From Catenibacillus sp964565805 (lineage in GTDB: Bacteria; Bacillota; Clostridia; Lachnospirales; Lachnospiraceae), in assembly GCA_964565805.1 (NCBI GenBank), contig CAZMGH010000008.1, positions 1-64,000 of the forward strand: a stretch of DNA of 64,000 nt, given 5' to 3'. The translations under genes and the position numbers were made by a program. The number at the start of each line of letters is the position of its first letter. Positions within the stretch are counted from its first letter, which is position 1. Shown piece by piece: positions 25,877 through 34,463 of this stretch. The notes below the pieces were generated by a model. The model was not told the origin of the DNA, made no database searches, and saw only the letters and a program-made list of their open reading frames with translations.

Positions 25877-25905
25877 TTGACAAGTTTTTTTAAAACTGAT
25901 ACAAT
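25877..25905 (+). promoter_or_regulatory. sigma-A promoter of the plus-strand catabolic genes
   Basis: TTGACA (25877-25882), a 17-nt spacer and TACAAT (25900-25905). The sequence gap starts two bases later, so the leader is unknown. Confidence 0.65.
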
Positions 25906-25906
25906 G

Positions 25907-26006
25907 NNNNNNNNNNNNNNNNNNNNNNNNNNNNNNNNNNNNNNNNNNNNNNNNNNNNNNNNNNNNNNNNNNNNNNNNNNNNNNNNNNNNNNNNNNNNNN
26001 NNNNNN
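25907..26006. other. 100-N scaffold gap
   Basis: Exactly 100 N between the promoter above and the amidohydrolase gene. The flanks are not duplicates, so real sequence of unknown length, perhaps a leader or operator, is missing here. Confidence 0.9.
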
Positions 26007-26045
26007 AAAAACGCGGCATAGATAATGAAAGGAGATCAGAAATAA

Positions 26046-27254
26046 GTGGAAAAATTTTCAATAATCAATGCCGGCCAGATCATTACAGGAAACGGAAATG
26101 TTCTGGGAAGCGGCTCTATGATTTGTGTAGAAAACGGGGCAATAACTTATGTCGGACCAGAAAACAGGGAGCGCCAGAGCGAACATATGATTGACGCCGA
26201 CCAAATGACAGTTATGCCGGGACTGATCGACGCTCACATACACTTCCAGGGATCCCTTCCTCCAAAGCCCTTTGGGCGCAGGCACTTTCCGGAGTTGTCT
26301 TTGCTTAAAGCAATCAATGACGCTGAAACTTTGATCCATTTCGGCTTTACTTCTGTCCGGGACTGCGGAGGCATGAATGGATTATATATAAAAGAAGCCG
26401 CTTCTATCGGCCTGCTAAAAAACATCCCAAGAGTCATTGCCTGCGGGAACGTACTCGTTCCCACAAATTACGGTCTGGATGATCCTCAGCTCCCAGATGT
26501 ATGTTTTGACGCAAGAACAAACAGATCTACGGAATTTCTTATTTCAGACGGTGCGGAGGCCTGTCTAAAAAGCTGCAGGATCGCCGTTCGCAACGGCGCT
26601 GATTTCATAAAAATTTTCCAGAGCGGAAATTACGCGTTTCCTCACTGTGATGACAGCATCTCTATGTTTACCGAAAGCGAATTGTCCGCCATTGTCGAAG
26701 CCGCGCGCCAGGCCGGAGGAAAAATCGTAGCTGCCCACTGTCAAAGCGACGACAGCTGCCGCAAAGCAATCTTGTGCGGAGTGAAATCTATCGAACATGC
26801 CGTAGGCATCAGCAAAGAAACAGCAGCTATAGGAACGGAAAAGGGAGTTATCTTCACTTCCGCGCTTACTTTCGCCAAAAATGAACCTAATTGCAGCGAA
26901 GAAACATGGGAGAAGCTTGTTAGCGGATACAAAAATATCCGCGAAGCCGGCGGATTACTTGCTATTGGTTCGGATATGAACGGTTCCGATATGTTTCCAT
27001 TCGGATATAATGCCAGAGAATTAGAATATTTGGTAAATTATTGCGGCTTTACAGCCTTAGAAGCGATCACGGTAGGAACCAGGAACGGCGCCATCGCTTT
27101 AGGTATCGAGAACAAGACCGGAACCATAGAAGCCGGTAAATCCGCAGATCTTCTGATCGTCAATGGGGACCCGCTCACAGACATCCGTATCCTGTCATCA
27201 GAAGACTCCATTAAAAAAGTTTTTATAAACGGCGTCTCTGTAAAGAGCAATTAA
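26046..27254 (+). CDS. metal-dependent amidohydrolase (imidazolonepropionase/prolidase-like)
   Basis: 402 aa, GTG start preceded by AAAGGAGATC. The N- and C-terminal beta domain flanks a TIM barrel with HIH in GLIDAHIHFQG, a Lys in GADFIKIFQSGNY, the histidines of AAHCQSDD and SIEHAVG, and the Asp of AIGSDMNG. Typical of the cytosolic cd01299-type hydrolases acting on cyclic amides, dipeptides or lactone-like bonds. The metal site is complete. It is followed by a GPH-type symporter, so it probably acts on an imported compound. The substrate is unknown. Confidence 0.82.
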   Translation: MEKFSIINAGQIITGNGNVLGSGSMICVENGAITYVGPENRERQSEHMIDADQMTVMPGLIDAHIHFQGSLPPKPFGRRHFPELSLLKAINDAETLIHFGFTSVRDCGGMNGLYIKEAASIGLLKNIPRVIACGNVLVPTNYGLDDPQLPDVCFDARTNRSTEFLISDGAEACLKSCRIAVRNGADFIKIFQSGNYAFPHCDDSISMFTESELSAIVEAARQAGGKIVAAHCQSDDSCRKAILCGVKSIEHAVGISKETAAIGTEKGVIFTSALTFAKNEPNCSEETWEKLVSGYKNIREAGGLLAIGSDMNGSDMFPFGYNARELEYLVNYCGFTALEAITVGTRNGAIALGIENKTGTIEAGKSADLLIVNGDPLTDIRILSSEDSIKKVFINGVSVKSN

Positions 27255-27282
27255 CAGTCCTGATACAAATAACAGGGAGGTG

Positions 27283-27333
27283 ATGCCCATGGGCTGGCTG
27301 CCGTGGTCTGTCTTTACAGCCATTATCACATGA
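27283..27333 (+). pseudogene. small single-membrane-helix protein cut by an in-frame TGA
   Basis: GGGAGG precedes an ATG (27283; alternative 27289). The peptide MPMGWLPWSVFTAIIT stops at TGA (27331). Past the stop the same frame goes on as GVLVWRKYILEEIC. If TGA were TGG, the whole would be one hydrophobic helix with a positive end, of about 40 residues, ending just inside the symporter gene. It looks like a small accessory subunit of the downstream transporter with a Trp-to-stop change. The role is inference. Confidence 0.4.
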
Positions 27334-27376
27334 GGTGTTTTAGTTTGGAGAAAGTATATTTTGGAGGAAATATGTT

Positions 27377-28774
27377 ATGGGAGAAAACAATTCTAAACCA
27401 GTTAAAACCAAATTGCCATTTGGCAGAAAATTAGCATATGGACTGGGCGATGTGGGGGCGTCCTGTTCTAATGTTATATTTGCCTCTTATTTTCTTGTAT
27501 ATTGCACAAATGTTTTGCAGATTTCCGCGTCTATGGCCTCCATCATTTTGATGGGCGCCAGAATTTTTGACATCATAAACGATTCGTGGTGGGGGAATTG
27601 GACCGATAATAAAGCAAACTGCGCCTTCGGAAAATACCGGAAGCAAATGATCATCTGGATCATTCCGGCAATTATCCTTACATGTCTGATGTTCGGCGCT
27701 CCTTCCAGTATAAAAGGCACTACACTGGCAATCGTTTATGCCGCTGTAATATATTTTATGTGGACATTCTGCTTCAGCGGTTGGAATTGCGCATATACAG
27801 GGCTTTCCGCTGTCATCACACCGGATCATAAAGAAAGAGGTTCAGCCGCTTCCTGGCGGATGGGGTTAATGATGCTTTCCAACATTGCTATTGTAGCAAT
27901 CGTAACCCACTTTACAGCAATCTACGGAGAGGATTCCTCAATCGGATGGAGAATATCTATTATTCTTCTTTCTATTGCAGGCTTTATCATTTGCCTGGTC
28001 ACGGTCCTGGGTTCAAAAGAAATCATCACTGTAGCGCCTGTTCCAAAGGAAGAGCGGGACGGCATCTTCAAAAATATTGCAACATGTTTGCACAACAAAC
28101 AGTTTATGCTCGTCGCGATCATATCTATAGCTGTGGGTGTCGCTGTAAACGGAAGGAACGGGGTAATGTCCTATTACTTTATTTATATCGCCCACGACTA
28201 TACCGCCATGTCGATTTTCGCTACGGTATTCTGTCTTGGAGGAATGGCCGGATGCCTTCTGTTCAGTTATTTTTCAAATTTGTTTAAAAGCAAAGGCCGC
28301 GCGAGCCAATTATACGCAATTATCGGTATTATTTTCACTATAGGAATGTATTTCACTTCTTATGATGTTCATGGCGTTTTATGGTTCATCTGCGTGTTTT
28401 TCTCCTACTTCGGCTCCTTTGGTCTTATGTCCGGTTTTTTCAGTATGACGCCGGATACAGCCGATTACGGATACAAATTGACCGGAAAATATCAGATCGG
28501 TGTTTACAGCGCTCAGATCACATTCTGGCACAAAATGGGCTTTTGCATCATTCAGGGAACCGTCGGTTTTGTCCTGGACGCTGCCTCATTTGACGCAGCC
28601 GCAGATATTCAGACTCAGGCAGCTCAAAATGCGATCCTGACAGAATTTTTCTGGATCCCGGTCATCGCGTTAGCGCTCTGTTTTGTTTTATTAATATTTT
28701 ATAAATTAGACTATAAAGCTTGTCAGGAAATCCGCGAAGAAAATGTGGCAAATTACGGAGAATACGTAAACTAA
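27377..28774 (+). CDS. GPH family (MelB-like) cation symporter
   Basis: 465 aa, about 12 membrane helices, TTGGAGGAAATATGTT before the ATG. The N-terminus (KLAYGLGDVGASCSNVIFASYFLVY), then ARIFDIINDSWWGNWTDN and FGKYRKQMIIW, matches the glycoside-pentoside-hexuronide symporter group with its conserved aspartates. It imports a glycoside or related solute with Na+ or H+. Co-transcribed with the amidohydrolase, whose substrate it probably brings in. Confidence 0.88.
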   Translation: MGENNSKPVKTKLPFGRKLAYGLGDVGASCSNVIFASYFLVYCTNVLQISASMASIILMGARIFDIINDSWWGNWTDNKANCAFGKYRKQMIIWIIPAIILTCLMFGAPSSIKGTTLAIVYAAVIYFMWTFCFSGWNCAYTGLSAVITPDHKERGSAASWRMGLMMLSNIAIVAIVTHFTAIYGEDSSIGWRISIILLSIAGFIICLVTVLGSKEIITVAPVPKEERDGIFKNIATCLHNKQFMLVAIISIAVGVAVNGRNGVMSYYFIYIAHDYTAMSIFATVFCLGGMAGCLLFSYFSNLFKSKGRASQLYAIIGIIFTIGMYFTSYDVHGVLWFICVFFSYFGSFGLMSGFFSMTPDTADYGYKLTGKYQIGVYSAQITFWHKMGFCIIQGTVGFVLDAASFDAAADIQTQAAQNAILTEFFWIPVIALALCFVLLIFYKLDYKACQEIREENVANYGEYVN

Positions 28775-28797
28775 CCATCAGGACTACCAAACAAGAT

Positions 28798-28837
28798 AAA
28801 AGGGGTATTTTTGTTATTGCGGCATAAATACCCCTTT
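28798..28837. terminator. bidirectional terminator between symporter and GntR genes
   Basis: AAAGGGGTATTT (28798-28809) pairs with AAATACCCCTTT (28826-28837), flanked by A- and T-rich sequence on both sides. The right arm abuts the stop codon of the convergent GntR gene. Confidence 0.7.
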
Positions 28838-29535
28838 CAACCTTGTTTAATATTTTCCGAAATATGAAGCGCCATAAACTGCTGCGCCGCAAAAGCGTTT
28901 TTCTCGGCGATCGCATCCAAGATCATTTCATGATATTTAAAACTACTCTTAATAATATGCCGTTGATACTCGATTGTTTCCAGATTCTCCGGATGTGAAA
29001 TGATCGAACCGACTCTGTCAACAATTTCATTGCGGCATGCGCACAGAATCTCACTGTGAAATTCTGTGTCCAACAAACGCAGCTCTATTATGGACTTATC
29101 ATCCACAGTTTCACTTTTTAAAATCAGTTCTTTATACTTTTCTTCAAATTCTTTATGTGTCTGTCGCAGATGCATCAATTCTCTTTTTTCAATGCGGCTG
29201 GTTGCCAGAGATACAAACACCGGCTGGACGAGCAGTGAAAACTCCTGCAGATCGCGCAAACACATCGAACGATCCATGAACCTGATGCCAAGGGGGTCGT
29301 CAGACATGCCGGGCTTTTCTGACACATATGTTCCGTCGCCGCGCCGTATTTCCAGTATATTCCTCGCGCACAAAAGCTTGATCGCTTCCCGGATGGTCGT
29401 ACGGCTGACCGAATATTCATCTGCCAATTCTGATTCTATCGGAATCTTGCTGCCGGGAGTATAGCGCGTCGCAATCGTTTCGATAAGCCTGTCAGCCACC
29501 TCTGTAACCAAAGAAATTCTTTTTGTCTTTCCCAT
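28837..29535 (-). CDS. GntR family regulator, FadR subfamily
   Basis: 232 aa. N-terminal winged helix (GSKIPIESELADEYSVSRTTIREAIKLL, residues 28-55) and a C-terminal FCD all-helical ligand domain (LDTEFHSEILCAC with the metal-binding D and H). Regulators of this type repress catabolic genes and are released by an organic acid. It stands in the middle of the catabolic cluster, between the amidohydrolase/symporter operon and the SDR/carboxylate-transporter operon, and probably controls both and the 32.7 kb operon. Confidence 0.88.
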   Translation of the reverse strand: MGKTKRISLVTEVADRLIETIATRYTPGSKIPIESELADEYSVSRTTIREAIKLLCARNILEIRRGDGTYVSEKPGMSDDPLGIRFMDRSMCLRDLQEFSLLVQPVFVSLATSRIEKRELMHLRQTHKEFEEKYKELILKSETVDDKSIIELRLLDTEFHSEILCACRNEIVDRVGSIISHPENLETIEYQRHIIKSSFKYHEMILDAIAEKNAFAAQQFMALHISENIKQG

Positions 29536-29594
29536 ATTCGCTAGTCCTTATTAAAGTGTTTATTTCGTACCTTTTAACTTCATCTCTGTTAATA

Positions 29595-29623
29595 ATATAA
29601 CATACATTCCCTGCTATTGGCAA
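29595..29623 (-). promoter_or_regulatory. promoter of the GntR gene
   Basis: On the minus strand TTGCCA (29618-29623), a 17-nt spacer and TTATAT (29595-29600). Confidence 0.45.
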
Positions 29624-29651
29624 GTACCGGAACAGGACTTCTTACCCGTAT

Positions 29652-29690
29652 TTGTTACCAGGCTGCCATTCACGCAGCGACCAGTAACAA
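29652..29690. other. two-tier stem-loop
   Basis: TTGTTAC (29652-29658) pairs with GTAACAA (29684-29690). Inside, GCTGC (29662-29666) pairs with GCAGC (29674-29678). It is upstream of the GntR promoter on the minus strand, with no T-run on either side. Function unknown. Confidence 0.35.
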
Positions 29691-29703
29691 GCCAGAAAAG
29701 AAA

Positions 29704-29747
29704 ATCCTCCAAAGGATACCCGCATGACCCGGAGTCCTTTGGAGGAT
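29704..29747 (-). terminator. terminator of the SDR operon
   Basis: A perfect 13-bp stem (ATCCTCCAAAGGA, TCCTTTGGAGGAT) lies 23 bp past the SDR stop codon, followed on the minus strand by TTTCTTTTC. Confidence 0.8.
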
Positions 29748-29769
29748 CAATTATGATCGCCGACAAAAA

Positions 29770-30621
29770 TTATACTCTATATCCGCCATTCATAAGAATA
29801 TTCTGTCCTGTAATGTAGGCCGCGCCCTCAGATACCAGATAGGATACGCACATTGCCGCATCGTGAGGCGTTCCATGACGGCCAATCGGAATAACAGGAG
29901 CTCCGCCGCCTTTTGCATCGGCTGCCACATCCCGCTTCATAGATTCCTCAACCGAAATTCCCAGCGCTTCTGCCTGTTCGATTTTGGCAGCATCCCGGAA
30001 GTTGGTATCAAAAGCCATAGGACTGATCGCATTAACTGTAATTCCATATTCAGCTAATTCAAGGGCGAAAACTTTAGTTATTCCCAATACGCCATGCTTG
30101 GCCGCGCAATAACCAACACCATGAAACATCGCTTCTACGCCAGCCTGGGAGGAAAAAAGAACGACGGACTTTCCAGCGGTTCCATCAGGGTCTGAAATCA
30201 TCACTTTGCCGACTTCCTGACACAACAGGAACACACCCGTAAGATTTGCGGCGATCAGCGCCTGCCATTTTTCATAAGGCAGTTCCATAATGGCGGCATT
30301 CGGCCCGCGCATTCCGGCACAGTTGACCAAAATGTCGATCTTTCCAAATTTATCTACCGCAGCAGCCACTGCGCGCTTCACGTCTTCTGGGACTCCAAGA
30401 TCGGCTTCTACAGCCAGCGCCTGGCATCCCAACGCCTCAATATCTTTAACGATAGCAGGCATTCCACCCCAGTCTTTATCCTCCGGACGCAGGGTCGGCG
30501 GAATCATAAATTTGTCAACAAGGACGATATCGTTTCCTTCCCGTGCCAATTGCATAGCAACTTCCCGTCCCATACTATGCTTTGCGGCAACTCCTGTAAC
30601 TAACGCGATTCGTTTTTTCAT
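29770..30621 (-). CDS. short-chain dehydrogenase/reductase (SDR)
   Basis: 283 aa, TGGAGG before the ATG. Rossmann cofactor loop TGVAAKHSMG near the N-terminus, NAG-type motif VNCAGMRG, catalytic Ser in FSSQAG and Tyr/Lys in YCAAKHG. ITGQNILMNGGYRV at the end is typical of classical SDRs. It oxidises or reduces an alcohol/ketone with NAD(P). It lies downstream of a carboxylate transporter in one operon, so its substrate may be a hydroxy acid. A role in oxidising a C-glycoside at the sugar 3-OH is possible but unsupported. Confidence 0.85.
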   Translation of the reverse strand: MKKRIALVTGVAAKHSMGREVAMQLAREGNDIVLVDKFMIPPTLRPEDKDWGGMPAIVKDIEALGCQALAVEADLGVPEDVKRAVAAAVDKFGKIDILVNCAGMRGPNAAIMELPYEKWQALIAANLTGVFLLCQEVGKVMISDPDGTAGKSVVLFSSQAGVEAMFHGVGYCAAKHGVLGITKVFALELAEYGITVNAISPMAFDTNFRDAAKIEQAEALGISVEESMKRDVAADAKGGGAPVIPIGRHGTPHDAAMCVSYLVSEGAAYITGQNILMNGGYRV

Positions 30622-30674
30622 TTTGTTTCCTCCATTTCATTAAGTTCGTTCAGGCGTTTATCAAACCTTCCAGC

Positions 30675-32159
30675 TTATAGCAAATAAGATAACAAAGTAA
30701 ATATTACAGCCATCAATAAAATGCCCATGATCAAAACACCGCCGCCGCACCTGTATAAAAATCCCTGGTCTTTTTGGATCCTGGGCGTTGTCAAAAACAG
30801 CGGAGCGTAACCGCTGGCAGACATCGTCATATAGGCAAAGCAGGCAGCCATGGTAACTGCCGCGGCCCACATAGTAACTTCGATCCCCTGATTCTCATAA
30901 TAGGTTAATGCAAATGGCAATGTCAGCGTACCAACCACCATGCCCACAGCCACATTGGACATAAAATTTGTGAAAACAGTGGCGATCAGGCAGATTAAAA
31001 GAATGAAAACAGGGTAAGGAAGACCGCCAAAAACAGGCTCCAGTATGAGATTTAACCACTCCTGAACGCCAAACTCACTGGAAGTCAACATTCCGCCAAC
31101 TACCGTAAAGATACAAGTCGTTAGGATCAGAGGCCAGGAAATCCCTTCCTGGAAGGTTTTAACATCCGGAACCAGATAATCCCCCCGCTCACGAAGCAAA
31201 AAGAAAACAGCTATAACTAAGATGAACCAAGAGGATTGATCCAGCGAAGTTAACAACCCGCCCACAAAACTATCCCCGCTGACCAATCCACTACAAAGGG
31301 AATAAGCAATGCCGACTAAGAAGGTTACGATCACAATGATTTGTTTTCGAGTAAGTTTTGTGTTTGCCGCATCAGCAATCTGCGTAACATCATATTCTCT
31401 CAGTTTTTGTACATTGACCTTTGCCAGCTTTATCAAGAAGGTCACCACAAGAGAAAACAGGATCAAAAATAATGCAATTGCTACCATATACTTGCCATAG
31501 CTTAAGGAAACCCCACTTTCTGCCATCGCTGTCATGAGATTGCCAAAAATAACCAGAGCAAGTCCCTGGTACGGGATCAGGGCCATGCCTGAACATGCAG
31601 CTACAAAAGCCCCCAAGGAGAGCCACTGTGAAAAACGTCCCTGTTTTTCTTCTCCTAAATTAACAATGATCGACTCCATCAACGCCAGAACGAAAACAAC
31701 GCCGCCGATACTGGCAACCGCGCCCATAAGGGCAGATACACAAAAGAAAATAAACATGAACAGGTATGGGTGGCCCTTGATCGTTTTTCTCGACAACAAC
31801 CACCTGGAAATAAATTCTCCTGTCCCTGTGGCAATCAGCAGCTGGCAAAGCACATAGACGAAAATCAACTGAACCACATTTGCATTGCCAAAGCTTGCAG
31901 CCCACAGATCTGAAGGCGTATACGCCCCCGAAGTGATCACTGCAATGAAGCCTAATAGACACGGGGTGATTAAGCCAAAATCATTAAACGAGAGCATAAC
32001 GATCAGCCCGACAAAAATACAGATCGCCTGAACTCCCAGCCGGTTCACCGGCCCCCATGTAGGCAAGATCCGCCCCAGGACAAAGATAAGAAACAAACTG
32101 ATAAACAGCTTGATCACATACACCGTATAGTTTGTACGTTTTTCTGTCTTTGCTGGCAT
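30675..32159 (-). CDS. SLC13/DASS-type anion (carboxylate) symporter
   Basis: 494 aa from the ATG at 32159 behind AAAGGAG; an upstream in-frame start at 32174 has none. About 11-12 membrane segments. Conserved features include ASIGGVVFVLALMESI and NFMSNVAVGMVVGTLTLPFA, resembling the SNT motifs that bind Na+ and the carboxylate in this superfamily. It probably imports a di- or monocarboxylate. 53 bp upstream of the SDR gene, same operon. Confidence 0.78.
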   Translation of the reverse strand: MPAKTEKRTNYTVYVIKLFISLFLIFVLGRILPTWGPVNRLGVQAICIFVGLIVMLSFNDFGLITPCLLGFIAVITSGAYTPSDLWAASFGNANVVQLIFVYVLCQLLIATGTGEFISRWLLSRKTIKGHPYLFMFIFFCVSALMGAVASIGGVVFVLALMESIIVNLGEEKQGRFSQWLSLGAFVAACSGMALIPYQGLALVIFGNLMTAMAESGVSLSYGKYMVAIALFLILFSLVVTFLIKLAKVNVQKLREYDVTQIADAANTKLTRKQIIVIVTFLVGIAYSLCSGLVSGDSFVGGLLTSLDQSSWFILVIAVFFLLRERGDYLVPDVKTFQEGISWPLILTTCIFTVVGGMLTSSEFGVQEWLNLILEPVFGGLPYPVFILLICLIATVFTNFMSNVAVGMVVGTLTLPFALTYYENQGIEVTMWAAAVTMAACFAYMTMSASGYAPLFLTTPRIQKDQGFLYRCGGGVLIMGILLMAVIFTLLSYLL

Positions 32160-32290
32160 AATGACTCCTTTCACTTTACGGATTTAGACTTGTTTTCTGT
32201 TACATTTTCCACTCTCCATTAATCCTTCTCCATAAATCACCTTCCTTCTTTGTTTTTAAGACCCGTGCATATTACGTCATATCTTTAATT

Positions 32291-32320
32291 ATACTATCAT
32301 AGTTCCATAAAAATTGTCAA
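32291..32320 (-). promoter_or_regulatory. promoter of the transporter/SDR operon
   Basis: On the minus strand TTGACA (32315-32320), an 18-nt spacer and TAGTAT (32291-32296), about 130 bp before the transporter start. Confidence 0.55.
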
Positions 32321-32677
32321 GTATGCTCATGAATAATTCGGGATTATTTTTTATATATGATAATTTTGTCTATTTATTGTCATATATACAAAGATTATTT
32401 GTATAATTTATAACAAAGCCTCTGTGTATCCGTATCTGCGGTTCTGTTCGGTAAATATCTGTATTTTTCCCATTTTCCCCGGGTAGCTTAAAGGCAGAAC
32501 TCTGCGGAGCTAGTATCGTCCATACAAATATCTCCCTATTATATGATACGTAATATTTATAAAATGTTATTTGTATAAATATTGTATAATTATTGCTATT
32601 ATAATTCGTGTTTTTTGTATATATTTTAATATTAATAATTATATTCATAGTATGTATTATTTTTATTTCAAAAATTA

Positions 32678-32706
32678 TTGACATACAATATTCTTAATGA
32701 TATAGT
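32678..32706 (+). promoter_or_regulatory. strong sigma-A promoter of the lyase operon
   Basis: TTGACA (32678-32683), a 17-nt spacer and TATAGT (32701-32706), about 44 bp before the GTG start. Confidence 0.72.
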
Positions 32707-32749
32707 TGAATTGTCTATATTAACCACAAAAAGGAAGGAGGAAACTATT

Positions 32750-34087
32750 GTGAAAAAGTGCACAGAAAAGGAACTGATGGAGCAGATGCCATGGGAACAG
32801 GAGGATAAATGGGTTGTATCCGCTGTTAACTTTATCCCGGAAGTCGCTGAAACAATGCCGAACATCCCCGATCATGTCAAAGTATCCGATGTAACCCTCA
32901 GAGAGGCCGAAGAAAATGTAAAATGTGGTTTTACCATGGAACAGCGGCTGGAAATAGGAAAGCGGCTGTTCGATCTTGGAGTAAACGCCATCGACTTCGG
33001 ATATGTTGGAAATGCGGATCATGAGGAATCTCTGAAAGCTGTGGTGCAGAAAGGCTATGCGGATCCTTCATCCTGTAATTTGTTTTTGAATGGCAGGATC
33101 GAAGATATTGTAAACCAGCAGGAATTTTTGAAAAAAGCCATTGACCATATCCACGACATCGGAGGAAGCGGACTAAACGCTGTATGCTTCGCGCCGATCC
33201 TAACACAGGAGCAGGCTGACGCAATGGCCCGTTTTATTGATTACGCAGCGAATAAATATGACGGATTTACATTGAATACGGCCCTTACTGCGTCAACAGG
33301 CGGCGTAGTTATGTCCGGAAAGCTGGAGTCGCCAAAATCCAGTTACGCCTGGCAGCTCCCCCTTGCGAAAAAGCTTGCGGAGCTTGGTTCTAAAGGCATT
33401 GCCATCGCGGACAGCTTTGGCTGCGCGTCCACACCCGCTTTCAGACATATCTGCAGAGAAATGTATAACGCGATCAGCGGTACAGGGGCAAAACTCATGG
33501 TACATTGCCATAATGATTTTGGTCTTGGTGTGGCTAATACGGCTGCCGGAGTTGAAGAAGGCGCCGGCTGGGTAGATGGAAGTCTCTGCGGATACGGAGC
33601 CCGTGCGGGAAATACGCCAACAGACGAAATCGTTGTTACTCTCGAAGCCCTTTATGGAGTGAAAACAGACGTTAAGATTGAAAAATTCGGCGAATTAACA
33701 GAATATATGGAACACATTACAGGCGCTTACTGTCAGGCATGGAAGCCGCTGACAGGCGATACGCTGTACTATGAAAATTCATTCCTGTGTGTTCCTAATA
33801 TGGAAGCAAAGCGCGCAGGGAAGAGTCTTTTCAGGGCACGGATCAATGAAACCGTTAATCCTGAACTGTTCGGAAAACATCATGAAATGAAATTCGGATA
33901 CGCAGGTCTGAACATGGGCGTGATCAATGGTTTCTTAAAATACAATAATCTTCCTGATACACCTGAAATCATGAACGAAATTTTCTCCGAAGGCCAAAAG
34001 ATCATTTCCCAGCGCAAGGAAAGTGGCGAAAATCCCTGGCTGGAAGAGGATGAAGTAACAGAACTTTGCAAAAAAATCGCAAAATAA
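32750..34087 (+). CDS. DRE-TIM metallolyase (HMG-CoA lyase-like aldolase)
   Basis: 445 aa. The GTG at 32750 is chosen because GGAAGGAGG lies before it; the longer frame has no site. The HMGL-like barrel shows the Asp/Arg/Glu signature in VSDVTLREAE and the metal HxH in MVHCHNDFG. GYGARAGNTPTDEIV is the conserved glycine loop. Such enzymes make or break C-C bonds next to a keto or thioester group (HMG-CoA lyase, 4-hydroxy-2-oxovalerate aldolase, homocitrate/isopropylmalate synthases). No CoA-specific signature is evident. The three-gene operon with a monooxygenase-like protein and an alcohol dehydrogenase suggests cleavage to a keto acid plus an aldehyde, which the dehydrogenase then reduces. 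Confidence 0.78.
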   Translation: MKKCTEKELMEQMPWEQEDKWVVSAVNFIPEVAETMPNIPDHVKVSDVTLREAEENVKCGFTMEQRLEIGKRLFDLGVNAIDFGYVGNADHEESLKAVVQKGYADPSSCNLFLNGRIEDIVNQQEFLKKAIDHIHDIGGSGLNAVCFAPILTQEQADAMARFIDYAANKYDGFTLNTALTASTGGVVMSGKLESPKSSYAWQLPLAKKLAELGSKGIAIADSFGCASTPAFRHICREMYNAISGTGAKLMVHCHNDFGLGVANTAAGVEEGAGWVDGSLCGYGARAGNTPTDEIVVTLEALYGVKTDVKIEKFGELTEYMEHITGAYCQAWKPLTGDTLYYENSFLCVPNMEAKRAGKSLFRARINETVNPELFGKHHEMKFGYAGLNMGVINGFLKYNNLPDTPEIMNEIFSEGQKIISQRKESGENPWLEEDEVTELCKKIAK

Positions 34088-34155
34088 GAGGAAAATCGCA
34101 GCAATTCAACTCATCCAGCTGAACAGTTGCCAAAAATCGGCAGAAAGGATAGATC

Positions 34156-34443
34156 ATGCTTATAAATTTCGCAAAATTTGAAGTGATAGAAGGAAAAATG
34201 GCGGAAGCGATTGCTTCCGCGAAGGTTCTCAGCGGGAAATCCCTCAACGACAGAGGATGCCGCGAATATACTGTAACAAAAAACATCCAGGAGGAAAACG
34301 CCATCTATGTTGTTGAAAAGTGGGACGATAAAACCTGCCTGGATGAACATATGAAAACCGCTCACATTGCAGAGTTCGACGCAGCCGCAGCCGGATTTCT
34401 CGCTGCTGCCCCGATCGTTACCACAGTAACGACCGACGTTTAA
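34156..34443 (+). CDS. antibiotic-biosynthesis-monooxygenase (ABM) domain protein
   Basis: 95 aa, GAAAGGAT before the ATG. A single ferredoxin-like ABM/YgiN fold (INFAKFEVIEGKMAEAI, then GCREYTVTKN, YVVEKWDDKTCLDEHMKTAHIAEF). Relatives are cofactor-free quinol monooxygenases or heme-binding proteins, and some act as isomerases. In an anaerobe an oxygenase role is doubtful; a chaperone or isomerase role on the pathway intermediate is possible. Between the lyase and the dehydrogenase in one operon. Confidence 0.78.
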   Translation: MLINFAKFEVIEGKMAEAIASAKVLSGKSLNDRGCREYTVTKNIQEENAIYVVEKWDDKTCLDEHMKTAHIAEFDAAAAGFLAAAPIVTTVTTDV

Positions 34444-34463
34444 TTACAGGAGAAGGAGGCTTT

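Larger units (their letters stand above)
32160..32749. promoter_or_regulatory. long AT-rich divergent control region
   Basis: No gene seen. It holds a promoter at each end (annotated separately) and several repeats: TTATTTGTATAA at 32395-32406 and 32567-32578, and an imperfect palindrome TTGTCATATATACAA at 32377-32391. These are plausible operators for the GntR regulator encoded 3 kb to the left. Base composition is far more AT-rich than the surrounding genes. Confidence 0.45.

Noticed and set aside
25907..26006. Second 100-N gap as a merged-contig artefact like the first
   Set aside because: The flanking sequences share no duplicate, so missing sequence is likely real.
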